Shown one piece after another: positions 11,986 to 24,850 of a stretch of DNA of 64,000 nt. The stretch covers positions 43,155,341 through 43,219,340 of the forward strand of contig NC_081844.1 of the NCBI RefSeq assembly GCF_963259705.1, in the 5' to 3' direction. The stretch is from Myotis daubentonii. Lineage: Eukaryota > Chordata > Mammalia > Chiroptera > Vespertilionidae. Both the position numbers and the translations under genes were made by a program. The notes beneath the pieces were generated by a model, which made no database searches, was not told the DNA's origin, and saw only the letters and a program-made list of their open reading frames with translations. How positions within the stretch are numbered: the stretch's first letter is position 1; each line of letters starts with the position of its first letter.

Positions 11986-13456
11986 CTAAAAAGTAATCTT
12001 TTTACAGTTTTATTGGAGCTGAATATTACATTACATAAACAGATTTAATTTTACATTAAAAGTCGGTGCAAAAGCATGAATAGGATATAGTAAATAAATG
12101 CAAAGTAATTAAAAAATAAAGTAAAAAGTAATAAAGGCAAATCTATGTTTTAAATTATGGTTGCTGATTTCTTAAAATTACTTTAGAATTTATCTTTGAA
12201 ATAACCTTCTTTATATGCAGGAGTCTTTTTAGGATGTGAGAAAGCCCATTAAGTGTGACTAAAATTAGTATTATTAATCAAATTGTCTACTAAATGGAAG
12301 CATGGTAACTTACAGAATTTATCAGGCGTTAACAATTCCAGGCACATATAGGAAATGCAACATTAAAGGTGGTGCCTCTAAGCTAGGAGAGTTTATGCAG
12401 ACAGAGCAGGCCATTTTCTAACGCTGCCTCACCTGCAGGCCTTTGGCCACCTGCACTTCTTCATTGTGACATCCTCTCAGGCTGAATTCCCTTCTTTGGA
12501 CACCTCATGTACTGCAGTTATCAAAGGAGCTGATTTGACTGGTGATTAGGAAGAAAGCAACGTATTTCATGGAACTGATGACACTAAGATGTAGGCTACA
12601 GATAGGTTTAAACTTTAAGTGTATATGTACACTTTAAGAAATATAACCCTTTTAACTAGTCCACTCTGTCCCCCAGCCCACATCAAGCTGCCGGTGTAAT
12701 ATGGGGATAAATTTTGAAATTGGTAAAATGAGCTTTCACTATTCCACTCCAGGTGAATTTTCCACCCACTTCCACTAACCGGGTAGAATTTGTAATTTCA
12801 TAGTTGCTGAAATAAGTTGCCAGCTGTTGCTTATGTTCAGTGGTTCAAGAACTTCATTGAATTCTTAAGAAGTCTCATCTGTAGCTGCTGTGTGACAAAT
12901 ATGAGCCCATAATCCAACTTGTGTTTTGCACTTTTTTAAAAAAGATTTGTGCTTAAAGACAATTATTACATTTTTTGCATGGAAGGCTTTAAAATTTGTG
13001 CTCCTGTTCATACTTTTTATTCATCTTCAGTTTCTGAGACAGTTTTTAACTGCTTTCTAGAGATAGAATTACACGTTATAAATTACTTTGGGGGCAGTAA
13101 TAGGCACAAAGAAGGTCATTGAATTTATATGCTTCTCTCACGTACAATAAAGGGAGAAGTCTATTCTGGATATACGAGTTTTGCCTTATGTTGCTGAATC
13201 ATTTTTCCGGGCTTTCAAAATGGAAATATATGTAAATTGAGACATCATACCACTACCCTATCTTGAAAAACATACTAAAAGTATTTAATAATTTTTAAGT
13301 TTCTTTTATGTTAATTTCACTTTTAACGACATTACAACTTCTTCATGGAAAATCCCTCTGTCTTTATTTAGTGTAATTTTTAAGCAACTTTTTATAGTTT
13401 TCAGCATGCACATATTTCAAAAATTTGTTAATTATATCTCTAAGTATTTCACTTTT

Positions 13457-13697
13457 TTTTAGAGCTATAATGACACAAACAACATTCTATTAGTTTCAGG
13501 TGTTCAACATAATACACTGTTTGTATATATTGGGCACTGATCACATAGTAAGTCTACTGAATATCCATCACCATCCATAATTACAGATTTTTTTTTCTTA
13601 TGATGAGAACTTTTGGTATCAACTCTTTTAGTAATTTTCAGATATAAAATACATTATTGTTAACTGTAGGCACTAGCTGTACATTGCATCCCCAGGG
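13457..13697 (-). mobile_element. Antisense L1 3'-side fragment at the duplication edge
   Basis: agagctataatgacac ... attagtttcaggtgttcaacataatacac matches 62,262-62,480 in the other copy. At 13,697 the match stops within the L1 and continues into L1 5'-region sequence instead of ORF2. Confidence 0.65.
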
Positions 13698-15715
13698 CCT
13701 CTAGGTTTGTCTTTTTGTTTTTTTACTTCCTGCATCTAGATATCTGTTTTCTTGCCCAGGTTAGGGAAATTTTCATTCATTATTTCTTTGAATATGTTTT
13801 TTTGCCTCCTTTTTCTCTTTTCTCCTTTTGGGACCCATATAATGTGAATGTTGTTTCACTTAATTTTGTCTCATGAGTCCCTTAAGCTATCTTTACTCTT
13901 TTCTTTTTGTTCCTCTAATTGGATGAGTTCCTCTCCACTGTCTATGAGTTTGCTGTTCCTTCTGCTTCATCAGTTTACTGTTGAAACCCTCTATTGCATT
14001 TTTCATGTCAGTTATTGTACTCTTCGTCTCTGTGACTTCTATGTGGTGGTGTCGCTTTGTTGGAATTCTCACTTTGCTCATGTATTTTTCTCCAAGCTCC
14101 TTGAGCATCTTTAAGGCTGCTATTTTGAACTCTTTATCAGTTAAATCACTTATCTCCCTTTCATTAAGGTCTTTTCTCAGGTTTTTATCTTCTTTTGTAT
14201 GGAGTGGATTCCTTTATTTCTTCATTTTTCCTTGACACTCAGTATGTTTCTATTAGGTAAAATACTCACTTCTCTCAGTCTTGAAAGAGTGGCCTCATGT
14301 AGGAGATGAACCATATTATTCAGCCCTGTCCAGGCTGTTGGTTGCCTCTCAAACCTTTGTCATTGTCCAAATAGCCTATTTTATTCTGAGTTGCTCTCAA
14401 TAGTTGCAGGTGTGCCAAGACCTGTCAATGTCCCAATGGATAGGACCTCAGTCAGCATCTAGACTCAGGCTGATTGGAAGCCAGACTCTTGGACAGCAGT
14501 TTCTAAAGTATGGGAATGTGCCTCTTTGAGGGGAATACTGGGAGAAGGGTGTTTCTGTCTTCTTCCTCCATACCGAGCCTTGGGGTTATAGCCAGTAAAG
14601 GGCTGTTTGTTGGCTTTTGTCTAGTTGAATCTGTGAACACAAAGCCCACTAGCCACCAGGGCCAGACTATCAAGGGACGTGTCCTTTGGGCATCAGCCAC
14701 AAAAACTGGAGTAGTGGATGTTCCATAAGCTTCTTCCAAGGGGACAAGGGTACCCTGGTCTGGGCAGTGTAGGGCACGAAATAGTGCCTGCTGGCCTTGC
14801 CATTTCTGGAGAGGATTTTGGGTCAGCCCCTAGAAGCCTGCCTCTTAGGCCACAGCTATGAAGACAAGCGAATTGTCCTCTTTCACAGAAAGATTGGGAT
14901 ATGTTTCAGTGTGCTGACTGTATGCTATGACCTGCGGCTGGGGGTAGTTGGTTAAGAACTGTTTCTCCATTCCAGTCCTATGGGACCCGCAAAGATAAGC
15001 CCTGCAGGACACCAGAGCCAGGTGATCAAGGGGTGTCTTGTGGGCGGCTGCTTCAGGTGTGCGCACAGCTCTTTTTCTGGAGATACCAGTGACCCTAGAG
15101 CGAGCAGATGGAGTGTGTGAAGATGGTACATGTCCCCTGAGGTCTCTGGAAATGCAGTCAGCTTTAGATTGTGTTTCATTAGATTCCTGCGTCTTAGGAT
15201 GCGCCTATAGTTAGGCCCCTACATGGGTATTAAATTAGATGCCTACCCTTCAGGCTGCCCCCTTAAGATAAGCAAGTAGGGCTCTTTCACAGAAAGACTG
15301 GCCACTTTTCAGTCAGCTGTCTGTGTGCTGGGCCCCAGGGTGGGTGAGTCTGTGTGTGGGAACCTTTAAGAACAGTTTCTCTGACTGCTATAGCCTCGTG
15401 GATCTCGTGCTCACAAGCCCCATTGGAGTTTAAAGGGATACATTTGGGGGTGCTTCTTTCATTTTTAGGTCTTAACCGTTAGGTTCAAACCTCTTCATTG
15501 CTCAGAAAGAAGCTTGGTGTCATGAGTTTCCTCCTAATTGTAGGTTGCTCTGCTGAGGGTGGGGTTTAGCAAGATTGTGTCTGAGCCTCTCCTACCTGTG
15601 TCAGTGCATTTTTTTAATATTTGTCCAATATGTACGATTCACTCAGCTAGTGTTGGGTTTCTTTCAGAGGAGATTATTATGTAGGTATGTTCAGGATCTT
15701 CCTGTGTTGCCATCT
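13698..15715 (-). mobile_element. Antisense L1 5' region (UTR/ORF1 side)
   Basis: Recognisable words: tatttctttgaatatg, ttgggacccatataatg, ttttgaactctttatcagttaaatcac. It ends at a typical L1 5' start read in reverse (caggatcttcctgtgttgccatcttg). Open frames at 13848-15179 are L1 or chance frames. Confidence 0.65.
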
Positions 15716-15839
15716 TGAGCTAGCACGCTGTATATTTAATTTCTAAGGGAGGAGATATGATATGTGGTGACAGAATACTTCTACCTGGGCCATCACACAA
15801 ACCAATGTTATTTGCATGCATACATACAATAAACTAATG

Positions 15840-16230
15840 TGGTTTTCAGAATTCTAAGACGGCTCCCATTATCTCTCTCTTGCTGGTGTTCATACACCTT
15901 CTCTCAGTTATGCAATCAAACACAAATTGCTTTGAAGTGATTTTGCAGACATAATCACATCCCAAATCCAGGGGTTTTAGGAGGGATTATCTGAGTGGGC
16001 TTTACCTGATCAGGTGTTCCCTTAAAAGTGATTGGGCCTCTGTTGCTATGAGATTCAAAAAGTGAGAGGGATTTGTCTTGAGGGAGATTCTCATTGCTGA
16101 GTTTGAAGGTGGCAAGGAATGCAGGTGGTGGGAAGAGTTGAGTGGCCCCTAGTGACAGACTCGGTGAGACTCCTGTCCGGTAGCTGTGAAGAACTGAATT
16201 CTGCCATAACAACTTAAGCTGCGGAGAGGA
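15840..16230 (+). mobile_element. MaLR-type solo LTR remnant
   Basis: Words such as attttgcagacataatcacatcc, gggctttacctgatcaggtg, ggcaaggaatgcaggtgg and gaactgaattctgcc resemble mammalian MaLR LTRs, an old retrovirus-like family. Strand and limits are approximate. Confidence 0.5.
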
Positions 16231-17244
16231 TCTCGTTTCACTGTAAACACAGTTTAGCAGATTCATTTTCCATTCACCATGTCTTGGTGCCATTGAAAAA
16301 AATACATTATGGCACAGACCTGTTTTTGTCCCTATTTCACTGAAGTAGACTAGATGCTACAGGCAATGTCTCTCTTACACCAATCTTGCAGTCTCAGTCC
16401 ATTGCCAACTTGCTCTGAAAATTTGAAATTGTCAACTACGTACTACACAAACTCAGACACACTAAATTTCCATAGCACAGGTGCTCCAACTTCCAGCTGG
16501 CCCTAGATTCCCAAACTTGTGAATGGCTGTGTTTTTTCACCTACATGTGAGATTAATTTTCAAGAAAATCAAAGAAAAGCCTGGCCTTTAACATGTCTCC
16601 TGCCCTTCTACTTTTATCTAAATGAACACAAAGTAGTAAGTATGTTGGTTGGTAGCTTTTTCCTTTGTTCTTCTCCTTACATCTTTCAAACCCCTGTTTC
16701 CTCCAAATTCTGTATGCCTTGGTTATTGGGGTGATTTGGATGCCTTTCCTGGAATGGACTATAATATATTTCTGCTCTATTCAGAATACTTTATATTATT
16801 TATATTTAAATTAGCCTTTTAATATGGTTTGTATATAAGCTTTCTATGTAGGTAGCATGAAAGGAAATAAAACACATAAAAAATGTCAAGAACTAAAGTG
16901 TTACCCTTATTAGAAAGCTCTTGATATCATTAAAATTTAAGGCAAGTAGTTCCCTTTTTATGATTTTAATATAAAACAATTTGCAAAGACAAGGCATTAA
17001 CTTGGATTTCTTTCCTATTCCTTTTCCATCCTTACATATTGCACTTGGTTCACTGTAGCTGTCTGGATACACTGCCACTTTAGAATCATTTTAGTATTTT
17101 TGTGGTACAAATGCCTCATGTTACGCATTGCACACTATCGTGTTTTGTAGCACCTAAAGCTAGTGTTTAAAGACTCTTTTGATAATACGAATTGTGGTTA
17201 CCATTGAACAATTGTTTTCCTTTAGCATTTTGGCATTTCAAACA
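16231..17244. other. Non-coding spacer
   Basis: No gene, RNA or repeat family recognised on either strand; AT-rich toward the right. Confidence 0.5.
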
Positions 17245-17607
17245 CTTTATTTTATTTTACTTTTTATTTTTGAGCCTCATGGACCCCTGGGGTCAGGTGG
17301 GCTTTGGTATATTAGAAAAAGAAAAGGATGTGAAGCTCTTGTCTTTGTGTGAGTGCCTCCTGCCTTCTGGTTGACATTTTCTGAGCCTGGGCAATCACTG
17401 TTCCTCCTGCTGCTGCGTGGCTGCCCCACCGGAACATGTGGAACTTGTTTCCCACTGGCCTCTGGCAGCCACTCTGCGGATGATGGCTGCCTCTTCATGG
17501 GTGAGCACTCCATCTCTATCAGCTCTTTATTTGTGGATTATTCTCCCCTATTTGTTGGCAGTTTCCACCAGAGTAGAGTGGGTCCCAGAAATTGGTACCC
17601 TCCCTTC
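17245..17607 (-). pseudogene. Probable C-terminal tail / 3' UTR and A-rich end of the ATP8B3-like retrocopy
   Basis: Minus-strand sequence between the SINE at 17,608 and an A-rich stretch (aataaaaagtaaaataaaataaa on the minus strand, about 17,245-17,270). It lies directly past the C-terminal part of the pseudogene. AATAAA plus A-rich tail fits a retrotransposed mRNA 3' end, but no flanking target duplication could be matched, so this is inference. Confidence 0.45.
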
Positions 17608-17678
17608 TTTTTTTATTTTTAGGAAATATTTTTATTGATTTTTAGAGAGAGAAGAAGGGAGAGAGACTGAGAAAGAAA

Positions 17679-17722
<44 letters not shown>

Positions 17723-17747
17723 GAATGTGTGTGTGTGTGTGTGTAGG

Positions 17748-17798
<51 letters not shown>

Positions 17799-17985
17799 GA
17801 AAGAGAGACACACATTGATGTGAGAGAGAAACATCTATTAGTTGCCTCTGTACATCTGTACATGCCCTTACCGGGGATCAAACCTGCAACCTAGGTATGT
17901 GCCCTGCCTGGGAATCAAACCCATCTGCAACCTTTTGGTGTACAGGACGATGCTCTAACCGACTGAGCCACTGGGCCATAGCTGG
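17608..17985 (-). mobile_element. Ves-like SINE with expanded microsatellites
   Basis: Reverse SINE whose purine-rich tail has grown into (gaaa)n at 17,675-17,720, (gt)n at about 17,725-17,744 and (ga)n at 17,751-17,794. It ends gaccgactgagccactggg. Inserted within the 3' part of the ATP8B3-like retrocopy. Confidence 0.85.
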
Positions 17986-17989
17986 GACT

Positions 17990-20900
17990 CCTTTTGCCAG
18001 GTGTATGGCCAGCTCTTCCAGGATAGCAGCGACATCTTTCTAAAGGGATCTCCTCCTCCAAGGATGCTGCCTGGTTCTTTAAAGACGACTAACCTGAAGG
18101 TAGTGGCTAACTCTCGGAAAGTGGCATCTGGCTTTTTCTGGCTGATGGTGATCTCTCTTTGGTTGGTCACAAAATCTCAGGAGAATATGGCCTTGCCTGC
18201 TTCACTTGAAATTTCTTGTGGAGATCCCCAGATTGCTAGTTCATGGAGGGAGCTATGCTTTTGGTAAAAGAGAACTGCCCCTCTACAGTCAAGGAGGAGC
18301 TCATTGCAGATGCAGGCTGCACGTTTTTGGAAGACACCTTTGCCCAGGATTGGTGCCTCATCTTCAGGGGCAGCATCTTCTTCAGGCACGGGGGTTACTT
18401 ATTGATGTCTGGGGCCAATTCTTTACCAGATGGGATTGTGTGATCAGCCAGTGTGCTGCTGTTGACCCATGCTCATGTCCACACAATTGTGCCCCGTGTG
18501 ATGAGGTCTGGTAGCCTTTCCCTGTGGAACAGGCTCCATGGTGATTTCCTCATTGGGCCTCTGCTTCTTCCTCGGGGTGTGCCTTTTTGAGGACTTGGTA
18601 AATGACATCTAAGGTCAGTACAGGCAGGGGGTTAATGGATCACTAGCAGGATGGGGGGGTGGGACAACACGTTGCAGTCAGCGTACACAAACAGGAAGGT
18701 TTTGGGGGAGATTATGAAGAGCCAAAAGCTCTTGCTATCCCAAGATATGACAATGTAGAAGCAGAGGCTGAAGAAAATGGCACAGATAGGACCATCCAAC
18801 GCCTCATGATGATGATGAGCTTCATCATAATGAGGCTGATCCACAGGGTCATGAAGAAGTTGACCAGGGAAGATGCTTTGCCTTCAGTGATGGTTTGGAG
18901 GAAGACCCAGTAGGCTGGGGATCGCCACAAGAAATTTCAAATGAAGCAGGCAAGGCCATATTCTCCTGAGATTTTGTGACGGATCAAAGAGAGAGGCCGG
19001 TGATGTACAGCTCAGCCAACTCCAGGCTCTGCTTTTTGCACATGTCCTGCACGAAGAGCCCAATGTACAGACCCGGGAAGATGGTGTACAACTGGTTGAA
19101 GAGTTTCAGGAACCAGCCTTCATACAGAGGCTGGGAAATGCAGCCACTATAGAAAGTGAACCACATCTGAACCATCATGCTGCCAGCGTCTTCTAGATGA
19201 AGTAGCATAGGAACTTGCAGACTAGCGTGTAGGACCAACACACATGCATCAGCAGCAGCTGCCTCAGGAAGCAGAACTGGGTTAGCATGTACCGCCTGCA
19301 TTCCCTCCTGGTCCACCACCCCTACATGATGTTCGCAGCCTTGATCATGTTGACTTCGTTGGAGACCTGTTGCCAGGTTCTGCTATTTCTTCACCAGCGC
19401 CACAATCAAGGTCTTCTGATTAGCCAGCCCCCGGCAGCAGATGATTGCTTGGCATCTTGAGGCTAGTGCCATGGAGGCCTGCTCCTGCCACACCTTAGGG
19501 ATTTCTCCCGGGGCTCCTTGCTCACAGACAGCAGCAACTTGTTCAGAAACTCTCCATTAATGACCACAGATGTCTTGATCCATGCCAAGTTTTGTTTCTG
19601 TCCCAGTAGGCCTCCAGGTTCTGAACTATCTCATTCTCCTTCAGAATGGGCATGACCTTGGACAGCAGCTGTCAGGCAGAGAGAATATTCTTGACTTCTT
19701 TGGCTTATCTCCTGTGAGTACCCAAATTTGTGAGTACCCTTGCTTGACACACTGGATGGTTTCAAGGACTCCATCGTGGAGCCTGAGTTTGTCAGCTATG
19801 GCTCTCAGCAGCTGGAGGTTCTGCTTATCTCCTCGTACACCTGGTACAGAGCATGGCCCCAGTTCTGAAAAAGGATGCTGGCCTCCTGTTGTCCCTGGCG
19901 CCAGTCCTCATACATGTCCTCATCCACCTTTTTGCAGGCCAGGCACAACGTGAGCAGGGTCTGCTCCATGAAAGAGGTTAAGACCTCTTTGTGGTCCACT
20001 CTGTCAAGACTTTCTCACAAAAGTGATCAAAGTTTACAGTCATCGTCTGCACCTTTGACGTAGAGGTAGATGGAGCTGTAGGGGTTTCAGACAAGCTCGT
20101 GCATCCACTATAGGATGCTGTTGAAGCCCTCATGGCCAGAACCTGGTACACCTACTTCGTCCCCAGTTCCATCACTATTATGCTATATACTGTGTGCATG
20201 CCACAGGCTTATAGCAGATACTCCAAGGCCTCTTTGACTAGTGCCTCCTTATTAGGGGAACCTGCCAGGTACTGCAGCTGGTTGTCTTTCTCCTGCATTA
20301 TCACTGTGTGTCAGGTGGCCAGCAGGCTCCAGAACTCCGGCACCAGCCTGTCCTTGTTGCTTTGCACATCACTCAGGAACCTTCAAATTTGGGAGAGGAA
20401 CTTCCCATCAGCACAATTATTCCAGAGGTAGGTGTTCTCCTTAACATAGGGCCTCCTCCTCATCTGGGCAGTAGACAGTGGCATTGATGCAGCACTTCTT
20501 GAAGGCCATGACATGCTGTGTGAGCGTGCGTGTCTTCTCTGAGAAGATGTACCCCACCTGGCCCAGCTGGTCGCTGATGCTGGTGCTGGGGGTTTGGCAG
20601 GCATTTCCTGGGGCTCGTGGTTTATCTGCATGTCCGAGTTGATGAAGATGCTATTCCCCAGATAGATGAATTTGTTGCCCATGATGACCATGACTATGGG
20701 CACCATGATGCTGAGTAGGAGGGTAAGCGCCAGAAGATGAGATGGTGGTCACACTGTAAATGTGCTTCTCAGACACATAGTGGTGCTTGCACAGCATTGA
20801 ATTTTGTCACCTTGTCCTAGAAGCCCAAGGTCAAGCACCACATAGAGATCAGCACCTGAAGATTAGGGGCACCAGCTTATTCAGTAGTCGGTCTATGTTG

Positions 20901-21250
20901 GTTCTCGTCAGTAGACACTGCCACAGTTCCTCATGGTCTTTGTGGCTCAGATGATTATTCTGTAGCAGGTGTCTGGGTTCCGGATCCTAAAACTACGTGG
21001 GAGAATGTTGTCACTGTCGGGGGAGTATTTTTGGTTCTCCCACTTCAGGCGCCACATAAAGTTGTACATCTGACTTTTGGGTTCTTCACACATGTACCCT
21101 TGCCAGTTGAATGAAGGCTCACTCCCACCACACCACAGGGCTGTCTTGTGGGTGTTGGAGTCCTTGTTCTATGGCACCAGAACACATGCTCCTCAGCTGG
21201 ACCCCCAGGGACTGCCACGACAGAGGGACATTCCTGGCCTGCAGGAAGTC
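17990..21250 (-). pseudogene. ATP8B3-like array, unit A (terminal unit with C-terminal half)
   Basis: Holds the A-domain end, TM3-4, P-site, N-domain and then, uniquely in the array, the hinge region and membrane segments 5-10. The open stretch at 18984-19319 reads GQEGMQAV, FTFYSG, QPLYEGWFL, GLF-QD and SLELAELYI; 18632-18930 reads TSLVNFFMTLWIS and SFWLFIISP. The phosphorylation motif reads SEKTRTLT, so the catalytic Asp is lost. Stops and frameshifts are throughout. Confidence 0.85.
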
Positions 21251-23030
21251 TGTCCTCTCCTCACTGGCTCATGCCAGGGCTCTTGCTCATCCACATTCAC
21301 ATATCGGATGACGCCCGGTGCTCCCTGTGCAGGGACAGCAGCAGCTTGTTCAGAAACTCTGTGCTAATGACCAAAGCCGACTTTACCTGTGGCAGCTGTT
21401 TTTTTGCTTTCCCAGTAGACTTCCAGTGTCAAAACTATCTCCTCCGCCTCCAGAGAGAGCATGTCCTTGGACAGTAGCTGGCAAGCAAAGCAGATATTCT
21501 CTGCTATCTCCTGTGAGTACCCACACTTGGATGTTTTCTTCCTGGAAACACTGGATGATGTCAAGGATGCCGCACTGGAGCCTGTGTTTAATGGTTGTGG
21601 CTCCTAGACGCTGGGGGTGCTGCTCTATCTCCTCCTATAACTTGTGCAGGGTGTGGCCCTGGTTCTAAAGAAGGATGCTGGCCTCCTGGTGTGTGTCCTC
21701 ATGCACTTTTTTGCAGGCTCGGCATAGCATGCTCTGAGTTTGCTCCACAGAGGAGGTTAACACCTCTTCCGTGGTCCACTCTATCAAGCCTTTCTCACAA
21801 AAGCAATCAAAGGTGACAAAGGCAGTGTCTGTGCCTTTGGTATAGAGGTAGATGTAGCTGTTGGGGTTTCAGACCAGCACTGACTCTCACTCTCAAAACT
21901 GTTCAAGCCATCGTTGCCAGGACCTGGTACACCCTCTCCTACCTGAGCTGCCTCACCGTGATACTGTCCTGCGTGCATGCCACGAGAACATAGCTGTAAT
22001 GCTGGGGCCTGTGTGATCAGCACCTTCTCATCAGGAAAAGCTGCCTGATAAAGTAGCTGGTTGCCCTTCTCCAGCACCATCACCATGTGGCAGATGGCCG
22101 GCAGGTGCCAGAATTCCCTCAACATCCTGCCCTTGTTGCTAGCATATCGTTCAGGAGCCACACTTTTTAGAAGAGCAGCTTCAAGTCAGCAAATTTGTTC
22201 CAGATGTAGAGGTATTGTTAACATAGGGCTTCCTCCTCATTTGGACGGTAGACAGTGCCATTGATGCAGTACTTCTTGAAGTCATGATGTGCTGTGTGAG
22301 CGTGCCAGCCTTGCCCAAGAAGATGTACCCAGTGGCGCCGCTGTCCGTTGAAGCTCATGCTACAGGCTTTGGCAGGTCTGTCTGGGGCCAGGTAGTCTAA
22401 CTGCATGTCCGAGTTGATGAAGATGCTATTTCTCAGATAGATAGAATTCATCTGTGATGAACATGGCCTTCAGAAGTATGATGCTGTGCAAGTTGGGGAA
22501 GCCCCAGAAGAGGAACGAGTCCGTGGTCACACTGTACATGTGCTTCACAGACACGTGGTGGTGTTTACATGACTTTGAATTTTGTCACCTTGTCCCAGAA
22601 ACTCATGGTCAAGGCCATAGAGATCAGTGCCAGGGCCATGAATGTCAGGATCACCAACCTGTTCATTAGACTGTCTACCCTGGTTCTCTTCAGATGGACC
22701 TTACCACAGTTCCTCATGATATTGTGTCAAAACTGGTTTAGATGATTATTCTATAGCAGATACCTATGTTTTGGAACCTATAGGCACGCAGGAGGGTGTT
22801 GCCATTGTCTGGAGAGTATTTCTTCCCTACCACTTCAGGTGTATAAAATGGTATATCCCACTCTTGGGTTCCTCACACGCCTGACCTTGTCAGTTCCACA
22901 AAGGCCCTCTCCTGTTGCACCATGGGGCTGTCTCGTGGGTGTGATGGAGTCCTTGTTCTACAGCAACAACTCCATGCTTTTCACCTGGATCCCAAGGGAC
23001 GGCCATGACAGAGAGATGTGCCTGTCCTGC
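21250..23030 (-). pseudogene. ATP8B3-like array, unit B
   Basis: About 1.8 kb. It reads DSNTH-type start, TM3-4 ([13 protein letters not shown]), a decayed P-site (FLGKAGTLT), KYCINGTVYRPNEEEAL and REFWHLPAICHMVMV. It shares with unit D the substitutions ING, RPNEEE and a nearly identical 280-bp block at 21,790-22,080 versus 25,420-25,710. Confidence 0.8.
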
Positions 23031-24850
23031 AGGATATCTGTCCTCTGATTACCTGGTTCCTATCAGGACTCTCGTTCACCCACATTCACATTTTGGACTG
23101 GCTACCAGGGATCCTTGTGCAGGGACAGTGGCAGCTTGTCCAGAAACTCTCTGTTAATGACCACAGCCGTCTTGGTAGATTTTCTTGCTCTGCCAGTAGG
23201 CCACCAGGATCCACACTATTTCCTTCTCCTCCAGAATGAGCATTATCTCAGACAGTAGCTGGCAGGCAAAGTGGATATTCTCTGCTGTCCCTGGCTTGTC
23301 TCCTGTGAGTACTCATATTTTGATGTTCTCTTGCTTGAGACACAGGATGGTTTCGTGGACACCATTTTGGAGCCTTTATTTTATGGCTCTGGCTCCCAGC
23401 CACTGGAGGTTCTGCTCTATCACCTCATACACCTGGTGTAGGGAGTGGCCCTGGTGTTGAAAATGGATGCTGGACTCCTAATTATCACTAGTGTCACTTC
23501 TCCTACATTTCCTCATCCACCTTTTTGCAGGCCTGGCATAATGTAAGCAAGGACTGCTCTGTAAACAAAGTTAAGGCCTCTTTGTGTTCACTCTATCAAG
23601 CCTTTCTCACACGAGTGATCAGAGGTAAGAGAGATCAGAGATGAGAATGAGTGTCTTTGGTGAAGAAGTAGCTGGAGCTGTCAGATTTTCTGACTGTCAT
23701 GGGCATCTGATTTCAGATGATGTTAAAGTCCATCATGGCCAGGACCTGGTACACCTGTTCCTCATTCAGCTTTATCACTGTGATGCTGTTTTACATGTGT
23801 GCCAGGAGCACGTAACCGAAATTTTGGAATATCTGTTACCAGCACCAGCTCATCAGGAGAAGCTTCCCAGTACTACAGCTGGTTGTCTTTCTCCTGCACC
23901 ATCTTTGTATGGCAGATGGCCAGCAGGTGCCAGTACTCCCCCACCATCCTGTCCTTTTTGCAGTGCACATTGCTCAGGAGCCTGGTGCTTTGGAAGAGCA
24001 TCTTCCCATCAGCACATTTGTTCCAGACATAGGTGTTCTTCTTAAAATAGAGCTTCGTCTTCATCTGGGCAGTAGACAGTGGCATTGATGCAGCACTTCT
24101 TTAAGTCATGATGTGCTGGGGTGAGTGTGCCTGTCTTGTCTGAGAAGATGTACTTCACCTGGCCCAGCTGGTCATTGATGCTGGTGCTGTGGGGGTTGGC
24201 AACCATCTCCTGGGATTCGTAGTTTATCCACATGTCCAAGTTGATGAAGATGCTAGTCCCCAAATAGATGGATTTGTCTATAATGAGCATGCCAATGGAC
24301 ACCATAACCCTGTACAGGATGGGGAAGCCCCAGAAGATGAGGAAAGATTTGGTGTTCACACTATACATGTGCTTCACAGACACATAGTGGTGTTTGCATG
24401 ACCTTGAATTTCATACCTTGTCTCAGGAACCCAAGGTCAAGGCCATAGAGATCCGCACCAGGGATATGAATGTCAGGATCACCGATCTGTTCAGCAGATG
24501 GTCTGTCTTCTTTCTTTTTTGTGGGTTTGCTGGAGTTCCTCAAGATTTCTGTGTTAAAACTGACATAGATTATTCTGTAGCAGGTGTCTGTTTCATATAC
24601 TACAGCCATGTAGTAGGATGTTGCTACTGTTAAGGGATATCTCTTCTCTACCACTTCAGGTGCCCCATAAAGTAGTGTATCTGACTGTTGGGTCAGTTCC
24701 TCACACAACTGACCTTGCCAGTTCCATGAAGGCCCTCTCCTGTTGTCCCTTGGGGCTGTCTTATGGGTGTTGGAGTCATTGTTCTCTAGCACCAATTCCG
24801 TGCTTTTCACCTGGATCCCAAAGGTCTGCTGTATCAGAGAAATGCACCTG
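23030..24850 (-). pseudogene. ATP8B3-like array, unit C (keeps DKTGT)
   Basis: The only unit whose phosphorylation motif is intact: YIFSDKTGTLT near 24,150-24,120 on the minus strand, followed by [19 protein letters not shown]. The open frame 24361-25032 (223 codons) crosses the junction from the linker of unit D into this unit's A-domain end and TM3, showing the fusion directly. Still interrupted further on. Confidence 0.82.

Larger units (their letters stand above)
306..13697 (+). repeat. Segmental duplication, 5' copy
   Basis: From 'aaacaaggaaggctta' at about 306 to the word 'tgcatccccag' in an L1 remnant at about 13,697, the sequence aligns collinearly with 43,543-62,480 through exons, introns and 3' flank. 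It is 13.4 kb here and 18.9 kb in the other copy; the difference is mostly younger insertions and one 0.85 kb versus about 6.6 kb exchange (7.7-8.5 kb here, 50.0-56.6 kb there). Divergence is patchy. The right end is uncertain because both copies stop within antisense L1 sequence and the partner continues past the window. Confidence 0.93.

Noticed and set aside
306..13697. False duplication from uncollapsed haplotypes
   Set aside because: Divergence up to about 10% or more and many different insertions are too great for alleles, though long reads should still confirm it.
13848..15179. Cluster of short frames on both strands
   Set aside because: They lie within an antisense L1 5' region; no conserved protein apart from possible L1 remnants.
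17675..17794. Regular repeats resembling a CRISPR-like or regulatory array
   Set aside because: They are (gaaa)n, (gt)n and (ga)n runs grown in a SINE tail, with no unique spacers.
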